From Chloroflexota bacterium (GTDB lineage Bacteria > Chloroflexota > Anaerolineae > Anaerolineales > Villigracilaceae): a stretch of DNA of 5,438 nucleotides. Made by a program: the position numbers and the translations under genes. The notes below the pieces were generated by a model. It saw nothing but the letters and a program-made list of their open reading frames with translations. It made no database searches and was not told the DNA's origin. Positions 1 through 5,401 of this stretch are shown one piece after another; position 1 is the first letter of the stretch, and the number at the start of each line of letters is the position of its first letter. The DNA lies in contig VGOX01000182.1 in the NCBI GenBank assembly GCA_016875755.1, positions 1-5,438 of the forward strand, written 5' to 3'.

Positions 1-11
1 CTTTTCGCATT

Positions 12-46
12 TCCAATTTCCAATACTTCGATGAACTCAGTACAAG
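12..46. repeat. Mosaic of short intergenic repeat words
   Basis: Downstream of the glycosyltransferase the spacer holds two recognisable words. Positions 13-30 read CCAATTTCCAATACTTCG, which resembles the word at 4567-4591; the last nine bases, AATACTTCG, are identical. Positions 25-44 read ACTTCGATGAACTCAGTACA, close to the widespread dispersed bacterial repeat ACTTCGACAAGCTCAGTACA as I recall it. I infer that this is a patchwork of short repeated elements rather than coding DNA. An ATG on the minus strand at 10-8 could begin the next gene but has no clear ribosome binding site. Confidence 0.45.
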
Positions 47-88
47 TTTACGATTTACGATTTACGATTTACGATTTACGATTTACGA
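47..88. repeat. Six-copy 7-base tandem repeat (TTTACGA)
   Basis: Six perfect head-to-tail copies of TTTACGA occupy 47-53, 54-60, 61-67, 68-74, 75-81 and 82-88, followed by a run of six T (89-94). On the minus strand the unit reads TCGTAAA. Because 7 is not a multiple of 3 and each unit contains TAA, three units give a stop in every forward frame of the minus strand. The opposite strand is open in all frames. The glycosyltransferase stop codon (71-69) lies inside the array, so its last residues, IVNRKS, are encoded by the repeat. Confidence 0.9.
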
Positions 89-983
89 TTTTTTGAATTC
101 TCTTCCGCCATCGTTTCGGGCGGGCAATATTCTCGATCACATTCTCAGGCAAAAAGAAAAATATCGCACGCAGGAGCAACTCAAATTTACGCGTGAAGCG
201 CAGCGATGTCAGCTTCAGGCGGATAAGTTTACCATTCGCAAGTTGATGCATCGCATCCAAAATCGTGTAGCGGATGTTTGCCTGTCCGCCCGCAAGGCGG
301 ATATTTTCGTTCGTGTCGGGGTGGTCATAGTGCGGCTTCGCGCCGGGCAGGTGGCTGTAATCATGGTTCTGATGCACGAGCATCACCGATGGCGTGCAAT
401 CGATCACCGCCCAATTTTCCTTGTGCGCCTTGTAGATCATCCAATTATCCCAGCCCGCACGCCCGATAATAAAGTTCGGGATGTCTTGATAGCAGGATTT
501 TGGAAAGAGGAAAAAATCGCTCCCAGCGGGACGGTGAAGTTGTCCCTGACCATTGACAGTGGACCGCAGACCGTGAATCCAGTCTCCCGAAAAATCGATC
601 GGCGCGGACATGTCCAAGTCCCAGCGTTGACTCAACAAGACAAATTTCGACTTTAGAACTTTGACCTTTTTTACCGCTTCGACAAAATCTGGCATGAGAA
701 TCATGTCCGCATTAATAATGCAGAGCAATTCACTAGTAGAGTTCTCCCGCGCCAATTGAAACATGGACGAGATCAACGGCACGCCATTCGCGTTGCGCTC
801 CACATACGGAATATGCTTAACACCGAATTCACGCGCTGCTTCGGCAAGACCTTCCTCCTCGCCAAGCAAAATGACATCCATATCAGGGAGCAACGTCCAC
901 GACTTGACGGCGTTGCGCTGGATCATCGCAATGTGCGGATCGGTGAAGGGTTTAGGGGCGGAAAAGAGAGTAATAAGTGACAT
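69..983 (-). CDS. Glycosyltransferase-like protein (GT-A fold, family uncertain)
   Basis: This is a 304-residue protein, probably a cytoplasmic or membrane-associated sugar transferase acting on a surface glycan. The N-terminus (residues 2-9, SLITLFSA) looks like the first beta strand of a GT-A Rossmann-like domain. INADMIL at 90-96 sits where GT-A enzymes carry the DXD-type metal and nucleotide-sugar motif. GRAGWDNWM at 174-182 and HQNHDYSH at 204-211 are conserved-looking acidic and histidine motifs that may form the acceptor and catalytic side. The tail (about 266-304) has a hydrophobic patch, LLLRAIFFFL, then a very basic stretch, RPKRWRKRIQK, which could dock at the membrane. The ATG at 983 is chosen because the first strand starts at once. 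No Shine-Dalgarno sequence is visible, since repeat words fill the upstream spacer. It lies 50 bases after the cytidylyltransferase and is probably co-transcribed. The C-terminus runs into a 7-base tandem repeat. No substrate can be assigned. Confidence 0.8.
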   Translation of the reverse strand: MSLITLFSAPKPFTDPHIAMIQRNAVKSWTLLPDMDVILLGEEEGLAEAAREFGVKHIPYVERNANGVPLISSMFQLARENSTSELLCIINADMILMPDFVEAVKKVKVLKSKFVLLSQRWDLDMSAPIDFSGDWIHGLRSTVNGQGQLHRPAGSDFFLFPKSCYQDIPNFIIGRAGWDNWMIYKAHKENWAVIDCTPSVMLVHQNHDYSHLPGAKPHYDHPDTNENIRLAGGQANIRYTILDAMHQLANGKLIRLKLTSLRFTRKFELLLRAIFFFLPENVIENIARPKRWRKRIQKIVNRKS

Positions 984-985
984 GT

Positions 986-1048
986 TACAAGTTTACAGGT
1001 TTGAATGTCAAAACGTTGGAACATTCCAACTTTCTAACGTTTCAACGC
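986..1048. repeat. Intergenic repeat words with a 7-bp inverted repeat
   Basis: The spacer between the cytidylyltransferase and the glycosyltransferase is made of short words. TACAAGTTTAC (986-996) also occurs exactly at 41-51 on the far side of the glycosyltransferase. GTTGGAA (1015-1021) and TTCCAAC (1024-1030) form a perfect inverted repeat with a 2-base centre. AACGTT recurs at 1012-1017 and 1037-1042. The element runs into the cytidylyltransferase gene: its stop (1036-1034) and last codons, LKR, lie within these words. There is no T-run after the hairpin on the minus strand long enough to call an intrinsic terminator. Confidence 0.6.
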
Positions 1049-1846
1049 TCTTCTATCAATATCTTTCAATGTCTTATGTTCAACCCCTGAGTTGATCTTC
1101 ATCAATTCAGGATTATCGTGAACCAAGTCCAAGACTTCTTTCCAAGTGAAGTCATCGCGCCCATCAAAGCGGGCATAGACCTGACGCATGAATTCAAGGT
1201 CTTCAGGCGTATCCACCGTCCAACGATAATCACCGAAATCGGTAGTGTGGTGAAGAAGGGCAATTCTAAAACCTCTTGGCGAAGTTCCTTCAAAAAGCTG
1301 ACGACTAACCTCTGAAAGCTGCACTCCTTCGTAAAAATATGGCATGGCATGTTCACGGTGTTGAGGTTCTTGTGCCTCTTTCCACGCCTTCTTCAAGACT
1401 TTGAATGTACAGGCTTCCACATCCAAACCAATTGGATAGGTTCTCGTCCACGGCGGAGGAAGGCGGTTGCAGTCAAAATCATACTCGTTTTCGAGCAGGG
1501 TATTGACCACATTGTCGATCAACGCAGCGTCAATGACGGGACAATCCGCTGTGATGCGGACGACCACATCGGCCTTGGCGTGCAACGCAGTTTGATAATA
1601 ACGGTCAAGCACATCGAACAAACTGCCGCGGGTGAAGGGAATGCCTGAGAAATCACAGTATTCAGCCACCGGGTCGTCTGAGGCGTCTGTCGTCGTGGCG
1701 AAGATGACCTCATCCAGAGACGTCGCCCGCGCCGTGCGGATGTAGACTCGGCTCAACATCGGCTGCCCGCCAATGTCGGCAAGGATTTTTCCCGGCAAGC
1801 GGGAGGAGGACATGCGTCCTTGAATGATAGCAACAACACGCGTCAC
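1034..1846 (-). CDS. SpsF-type cytidylyltransferase family protein
   Basis: This 270-residue protein belongs to the cytidylyltransferase family (SpsF/COG1861, related to CMP-sialic acid and CMP-KDO synthetases). Such enzymes activate a sugar with CTP to give a CMP-sugar and pyrophosphate; some members form glycan-linked fusions whose exact substrate is unknown. QGRMSSSRLPGK at 9-20 is the hallmark nucleotide-binding loop. RITADCPVID at 97-106 carries the expected metal-binding aspartate, and RGSLFDVLDRY at 73-83 is also typical of SpsF. The length fits the family. The start is GTG at 1846, not the in-frame upstream ATG at 1930: the conserved core begins directly after it (VTRVVAIIQGR), GAAGGAGA lies at 1860-1853 with GGAG 7 bases upstream, and the GTG overlaps the preceding TGA by 4 bases (1846-1843). 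This overlap implies translational coupling to the DUF4910 gene. The last codons run into intergenic repeat sequence. The sugar substrate cannot be read from the sequence. Confidence 0.9.
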   Translation of the reverse strand: MTRVVAIIQGRMSSSRLPGKILADIGGQPMLSRVYIRTARATSLDEVIFATTTDASDDPVAEYCDFSGIPFTRGSLFDVLDRYYQTALHAKADVVVRITADCPVIDAALIDNVVNTLLENEYDFDCNRLPPPWTRTYPIGLDVEACTFKVLKKAWKEAQEPQHREHAMPYFYEGVQLSEVSRQLFEGTSPRGFRIALLHHTTDFGDYRWTVDTPEDLEFMRQVYARFDGRDDFTWKEVLDLVHDNPELMKINSGVEHKTLKDIDRRALKR

Positions 1847-3195
1847 GCAATTTCTCCTTCGAACAGAATCGGCAACGGATTTACAAATCCCTTCGCCCGA
1901 AATTTCTCCACATAATCGCGCACTGTCCAATAATCCAGCCCGACCTGCTCGGCGATGTCAAAGATCGTATGTTGACCTTCAAAGCGCATCATGATCTTTT
2001 CGATGGCACGGTTGAGCGCCCAATTCTCACGCCAATCCACCCAGAGACCGTAGCCGCTGAGAAAGACCGGTCCGCGGAATGTGCGCTTCGGTGTGTAATT
2101 ACTGGAATAGATGCGGATAATTTCCTCGGCAATATCCGCTGTTTCCACCAGAAGTTCTTCATGAATAATATCAAGATTATCGTCACTGGTGTGATATTCG
2201 GGATACGGAAACCGCGACAATGAAACACACGGCACATTGACACCAGGTCCATTGATGACGCGTTCGTCATTGGGTGCAACCTGTGCAAACTCACCCTGAC
2301 GGAACTCGCCAAAATGTTTTTTCATTACATGGCATGAAATGCGGTCAAGCAAATGGGTATGCTGACGCGTGCGCTGCAAAGCCAGTGAGTTTTGATTTCC
2401 AACTGAATCGATGAACATGCCGCCGCGCAGATTGGGAATCAGATCCTCGTTGTGGGCCAGCCATGCAACCGTGCCAATCGTCTCAGGCCCAAACCAGAAG
2501 CGGACATTCATCGAACCTGCAGGCAGCGGATTCTCCGCCAATCGCCGCGCCACTTCCACCTCCACCGCCACACCAGACGCATCATCATTGGCTTGCATCG
2601 GGTGACAGAGGTGAGACAGGACAAGGAACTCACCGACATCCTTACTGACATCCCCCATCGGGCGAACCACCGCAGAAGCAACACGAAATCCCTGCTTTGC
2701 ATCCGTAACAAATTCAGAGCGGATCACCGCATGATAATTTTTATCACGAGGCAAACGGTCAAACTGCTCCTTCGCAAGGCAAAAACCCCAATCACGCTCA
2801 TAGTATCGAAACTCCCACGGAATGGCAGCTGGGCGCTTCTCACTGAAATGCAAATGCGGCTCCAACTCATCCCAACTCAAAACGATATCCACAGGCAGGG
2901 AATAAGAAACCAGATGAAGTGGATTATCGTTGAAATCAAGGATACGCTCGCTTCTTCCCGCCCCGTGAGCTGATTCTGTTTCGAGATACGCTTCCTGCAC
3001 GACATACTTTTCAGGCACTCGCCAAGTCCATACCTGTGTGCCGGGCGCATACGTCTCAATGGTATATTTTGCGGGCGCAGGCAGGTACGAGCCGATGATC
3101 TCGAACGCCCGCTCCATATCATTGGACGCCAATGTTCGATGCAGCGGGAATATTTCACCCAGCACAGATTTTATGGGGGAATATTTTTTTTTCAT
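1843..3195 (-). CDS. DUF4910 aminopeptidase-like protein with C-terminal winged helix (copy 2)
   Basis: A 450-residue protein of the DUF2172/DUF4910 type: an M28-like zinc-peptidase fold with an inserted domain, then a winged helix-turn-helix (HTH_47-like). Candidate metal and catalytic residues are HLCHPMQANDD at 195-205 (His and bridging Asp), GPETIG at 236-241 (Glu), FIDSVGN at 261-267 (Asp263), and EYHTSDDN at 333-340 (His). The winged helix covers about 393-438, with IFDIAEQVGLDYWTVRDYVE as the HTH core. The reaction is not established for this family; members are often annotated as aminopeptidase-like proteins in polysaccharide loci. It has no signal peptide, so it is probably cytoplasmic. 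It starts 31 bases after copy 1, has no obvious Shine-Dalgarno sequence and has a run of nine A directly after ATG. It ends in a GTGA overlap with the cytidylyltransferase. Compared with copy 1 it has a longer insertion near 75-84 and an altered region at 290-306. Confidence 0.88.
   Translation of the reverse strand: MKKKYSPIKSVLGEIFPLHRTLASNDMERAFEIIGSYLPAPAKYTIETYAPGTQVWTWRVPEKYVVQEAYLETESAHGAGRSERILDFNDNPLHLVSYSLPVDIVLSWDELEPHLHFSEKRPAAIPWEFRYYERDWGFCLAKEQFDRLPRDKNYHAVIRSEFVTDAKQGFRVASAVVRPMGDVSKDVGEFLVLSHLCHPMQANDDASGVAVEVEVARRLAENPLPAGSMNVRFWFGPETIGTVAWLAHNEDLIPNLRGGMFIDSVGNQNSLALQRTRQHTHLLDRISCHVMKKHFGEFRQGEFAQVAPNDERVINGPGVNVPCVSLSRFPYPEYHTSDDNLDIIHEELLVETADIAEEIIRIYSSNYTPKRTFRGPVFLSGYGLWVDWRENWALNRAIEKIMMRFEGQHTIFDIAEQVGLDYWTVRDYVEKFRAKGFVNPLPILFEGEIA
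1853..1860 (-). promoter_or_regulatory. Ribosome binding site that fixes the cytidylyltransferase GTG start
   Basis: On the minus strand GAAGGAGA lies within the last codons of the preceding DUF4910 gene, with GGAG ending 7 bases before the GTG at 1846. This near-ideal Shine-Dalgarno site, together with the 4-base stop/start overlap, supports the GTG over the in-frame ATG at 1930. Confidence 0.8.
1867..2130. repeat. Direct repeat, copy B (3' end of second DUF4910 gene)
   Basis: This stretch aligns without gaps to 3251-3514 at a constant offset of 1384 bases. By eye there are about 25 differences in about 264 bases, or roughly 90% identity, mostly at third codon positions. It encodes residues about 356-442, which include the winged helix. 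Upstream of 2130 the similarity drops clearly. It reflects a tandem gene duplication with a better-preserved 3' end. Confidence 0.8.
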
Positions 3196-3226
3196 AATTT
3201 CAAAATAACAAGGAATACGATCCGTC

Positions 3227-4552
3227 CTACGAAGTATGCGCCTCAGATGGAATCGGCAATGGATTCACAAATCCCTTCGCACGGAATTTCTCCACATAAT
3301 CGCGCACCGTCCAATAATCCAGACCGACCTGCTCGGCAATATCAAAGATCGTGTGCTGACCTTCAAAACGCATCATGATCTTTTCGATGGCGCGGTTGAG
3401 CGCCCAGTTCTCGCGCCAATCCACCCAGAGACCATGGCCGCTGAGGAACACCGGTCCGCGGAATGTGCGCTTTGGTATGTAATTACTGGCATAGATACGA
3501 ATAATCTCCTCCGCCGTCTGCGCTACACCGACGAGCATATCCTCGTGCATGATGTCGAGATTGTCGTCGGTGGTGTGATACTCGTCATACGGCCAGCGGT
3601 TGATGGAAATACACGGCACATTGACGCCCGGTCCGTTGATGACGCGTTCATCATTGGCAGGCGCAGCGGCAAAATCACGCGCTTCGTGCTCTGTATCTCG
3701 CAACACATAACCCGTTACTTTATCCAACAAGTGAGAATGCTGCCGCGTATGATGCCAGGCAATTTTATTTTGATTCCCTGTCATCTCCATGAAAATACCG
3801 CCGCGCAGATTCGGAATCAGACTCTCGTTGTGAGCCAGCCATGCAATCGTGCCGATCGTCTCAGGTCCAAACCAGAAGCGGACGCTCATCGAGCCAGCGG
3901 GCAGCGGATTTTCCGCCAGCCGCCGCGCCAATTCGATCGTGCTGACCACACCCGCGCCATCATCGTTCGCCTGCATCGGGTGACAGGTATGCGCCTGCAC
4001 CAGGAACTCACCCGACTCGGGATTGGGTCCGCCCTCGGGGTGGACGACCGCCGTGGCAACTTTGAATCCCTGTGCAGGGTCGGTAATAAATTCACAACTG
4101 ATAACCGCATGATATTTTTTATCACGCGGGAGTTTATCGAAAGTATTTTTGGGTAAACAAAAACCCCAATCCCGTTCGTAATATTTAAAAACCCATGGCA
4201 CAGTGTGCGGAAGTTTCTCGTTGAAATACAAATGCGGCTCAAGTTCTTCGAAGCTCAAGACTTTATCGACAGGCAAAGAATACGAAACAATGTGCAGCGG
4301 ATTATCTTTGAAATCCACCACGCGTTCGCCGCCTTCAATTTCAAGATAGGCTTCGTGAACGACATATCGCTCGGGCACTTTCCACGTCCACACCTGTGTC
4401 AGCGGCACATATGTTTCGACTGTGTAGCTCGAAGAATCAGGCATGTACGAGCCGACGATCGCCAGCGTCTTATCGTGGTCGTCAGAAACAAGGGTGCGGT
4501 GCAGATGGAAGAATTCAGCCAACACAGACTTCAAGGAATTGTATGATTTCAT
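3227..4552 (-). CDS. DUF4910 aminopeptidase-like protein with C-terminal winged helix (copy 1)
   Basis: A 441-residue paralogue of the next gene, with the same layout: an N-terminal part with conserved PLTQVWTWKVPERY (50-63), an M28-like core and a C-terminal winged helix (about 384-429). Candidate zinc or catalytic residues are HTCHPMQANDD at 188-198, GPETIG at 229-234 and EYHTTDDN at 324-331. At 256, where copy 2 has Asp263 and M28 enzymes usually have an Asp ligand, this copy has Glu. The role is unknown; amide or peptide hydrolysis on a glycan precursor is a guess from fold and neighbours. The ATG at 4552 is preferred over an in-frame TTG at 4570: it aligns with the ATG of copy 2 (MKSYNSLKSVL against MKKKYSPIKSVL), and the TTG extension lies in intergenic repeat sequence. 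A weak purine-rich site, AGAAGAAG, precedes it. It follows the acetyltransferase by 28 bases and is probably in the same operon. Confidence 0.88.
   Translation of the reverse strand: MKSYNSLKSVLAEFFHLHRTLVSDDHDKTLAIVGSYMPDSSSYTVETYVPLTQVWTWKVPERYVVHEAYLEIEGGERVVDFKDNPLHIVSYSLPVDKVLSFEELEPHLYFNEKLPHTVPWVFKYYERDWGFCLPKNTFDKLPRDKKYHAVISCEFITDPAQGFKVATAVVHPEGGPNPESGEFLVQAHTCHPMQANDDGAGVVSTIELARRLAENPLPAGSMSVRFWFGPETIGTIAWLAHNESLIPNLRGGIFMEMTGNQNKIAWHHTRQHSHLLDKVTGYVLRDTEHEARDFAAAPANDERVINGPGVNVPCISINRWPYDEYHTTDDNLDIMHEDMLVGVAQTAEEIIRIYASNYIPKRTFRGPVFLSGHGLWVDWRENWALNRAIEKIMMRFEGQHTIFDIAEQVGLDYWTVRDYVEKFRAKGFVNPLPIPSEAHTS
3251..3514. repeat. Direct repeat, copy A (3' end of first DUF4910 gene)
   Basis: Partner of 1867-2130, about 90% identical by eye over about 264 bases with no gaps. 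It encodes residues about 347-433. The run PKRTFRGPVFLSG and then GLWVDWRENWALNRAIEKIM through GFVNPLPI is the same in both proteins except for one His/Tyr change, whereas the catalytic part differs at many positions. Confidence 0.8.
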
Positions 4553-4566
4553 ATCTGCTTCTTCTG

Positions 4567-4591
4567 CCAATTACCAATCACTAATACTTCG
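4567..4591. repeat. CCAAT / AATACTTCG repeat word across the acetyltransferase stop codon
   Basis: The plus strand reads CCAATTACCAATCAC and then TAATACTTCG. Its last nine bases equal 22-30, and the CCAAT spacing resembles 13-30. The word covers the acetyltransferase stop (4583-4581), its last codons and most of the 28-base spacer to the first DUF4910 gene. I infer that it is a member of a dispersed intergenic word family. Confidence 0.5.
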
Positions 4592-5342
4592 GCTCTTCAA
4601 TATAATGCAACTTCTCAGGGTGTTCGCGCACAATCACCGACATATTATCGTAAAACTCATTTGCCGTGGAATGATGCACCTTCGCCGCACCGACCTGTAC
4701 TTCACGAATCACCCCTGCTTCCAATAATTCATTCATACCCGGAACAATGTAGGTCTTTACACGCTCGTTATTGCGTACGAACATCGAATGCATCTTGATC
4801 TTCGGCACACGGTCATAACCAAGATAAATCCCCGCGAATTCCTTAACGCGGCGGTAATCACAACCGACGTTGTACTCGATGTAATGATGCATCGAAAACG
4901 TGCTATTGAAATCCAAACCAATGCTCACAATGGTTCCGTTAATTTTATGGAACAACGCGAACGCCGAACTTGGTCCATAGGCTTCTACATCATCGGCTTT
5001 CGAGAATTCTTCGGCACGTGCGCCGATAACAGAAAAGCTATAGATCGGGTGTGGTGTGCGTAACGCGTTCGGGCGCAAACGCGCGATCTCCGTAATCGCA
5101 CCCATCTTCGACGGCGTTTCCTTCACATCGAAATAATGCGTCTCCGTCCACGACTGAAAATTGAACGCGGGGAACATCACCGTGCCGTCCTTGCCTGCGA
5201 GCTCAATAAACGCATCGATCACCGCATCCGCGCCGCCTTCCACGCCGCCCAGCGATTTGTACGACGTATGCACAATGACCGTGTCACCGTTCTTAATTCC
5301 AATTTGACCAAAGCCGTCGATCAATTGTTTTTTAGTAAGCAT
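4581..5342 (-). CDS. AAC(3)-family N-acetyltransferase
   Basis: This 253-residue protein matches the aminoglycoside 3-N-acetyltransferase (AAC(3)/YokD/FrbF) family, which transfers acetyl from acetyl-CoA to an amino group. Family hallmarks are in order: GDTVIVHTSYKSLGGVEGGA at 19-38 (cofactor-binding loop), GKDGTVMFPAFNF at 50-62, RTPHPIYSFSVIGARAE at 95-111, YGPSSAFALF at 122-131, and SMHHYIEYNVG at 150-160 with the conserved His and Glu. Its length is near the usual 260-270. In this context a natural amino-sugar of a surface glycan is a likelier substrate than an antibiotic, and I would not call resistance. The start is ATG at 5342, preceded by AAAAGGAG with a 5-base gap. An in-frame GTG at 5369 would add nine residues but lies inside a palindromic element and lacks a ribosome binding site. 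It is the first complete gene of the run. The last codons overlap an intergenic repeat word. Confidence 0.92.
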   Translation of the reverse strand: MLTKKQLIDGFGQIGIKNGDTVIVHTSYKSLGGVEGGADAVIDAFIELAGKDGTVMFPAFNFQSWTETHYFDVKETPSKMGAITEIARLRPNALRTPHPIYSFSVIGARAEEFSKADDVEAYGPSSAFALFHKINGTIVSIGLDFNSTFSMHHYIEYNVGCDYRRVKEFAGIYLGYDRVPKIKMHSMFVRNNERVKTYIVPGMNELLEAGVIREVQVGAAKVHHSTANEFYDNMSVIVREHPEKLHYIEEPKY

Positions 5343-5347
5343 GTAGT

Positions 5348-5355
5348 CTCCTTTT
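5348..5355 (-). promoter_or_regulatory. Ribosome binding site of the acetyltransferase
   Basis: AAAAGGAG on the minus strand ends 5 bases before the ATG at 5342. It decides against the upstream in-frame GTG at 5369 and lies directly downstream of the palindromic element, only two bases from its end. Confidence 0.8.
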
Positions 5356-5357
5356 CC

Positions 5358-5399
5358 GTACCGCGACACTCATGTCGCGCAAGATCAATCTTGCGGTAC
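5358..5399. repeat. Compound palindromic element, possible three-way junction
   Basis: The outer arms GTACCGC (5358-5364) and GCGGTAC (5393-5399) are perfect reverse complements. Inside are two adjacent perfect hairpins: CGCGACA (5362-5368) with TGTCGCG (5373-5379), and CGCAAGAT (5378-5385) with ATCTTGCG (5388-5395). The arms share a few bases, so the three stems compete or settle into a three-way junction closed by GTAC/GTAC. It fills nearly all the spacer between the upstream stop codon and the acetyltransferase ribosome binding site. No U-run follows it in the direction of transcription, so it is not a standard terminator. A REP- or MITE-like mobile palindrome is the most likely class. Confidence 0.75.
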
Positions 5400-5401
5400 T
5401 T

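Noticed and set aside
1..10. Start of a further minus-strand gene at ATG 10-8
   Set aside because: Only three codons are visible and the preceding bases show no convincing ribosome binding site, so it cannot be supported from this window.
47..88. CRISPR array
   Set aside because: The units are 7 bases long and contiguous with no spacers, so this is a simple tandem repeat.
93..656. Plus-strand open frame of 187 codons opposite the glycosyltransferase
   Set aside because: The minus-strand frame has a GT-A-like strand and an NADM motif. The plus-strand product resembles no family and has no credible ribosome binding site.
1847..1930. Longer cytidylyltransferase from ATG at 1930
   Set aside because: The added 28 residues overlap the DUF4910 coding sequence, precede the conserved first strand, and ignore the strong GAAGGAGA site before GTG at 1846.
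3236..4156. Long plus-strand open frame of 306 codons
   Set aside because: It lies entirely opposite the first DUF4910 gene, whose protein has clear family motifs. Its translation is rich in Arg, His and Ile with no recognisable domain, as expected for an antisense shadow.
4553..4570. TTG start at 4570 for the first DUF4910 gene
   Set aside because: It lies in repeat sequence without a ribosome binding site, and the paralogue begins at the position matching ATG 4552.
4581..5342. Aminoglycoside resistance gene
   Set aside because: The family match is real, but many AAC(3)-family members act on natural amino-sugars, and the surrounding genes are for glycan synthesis. Nothing in the window indicates a resistance cassette.
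5358..5399. Rho-independent terminator or tRNA-like gene at the palindrome
   Set aside because: No U-run follows the stems on the minus strand, and the short TTTT after it on the plus strand has no gene to terminate. The stems lack tRNA loop and arm features.
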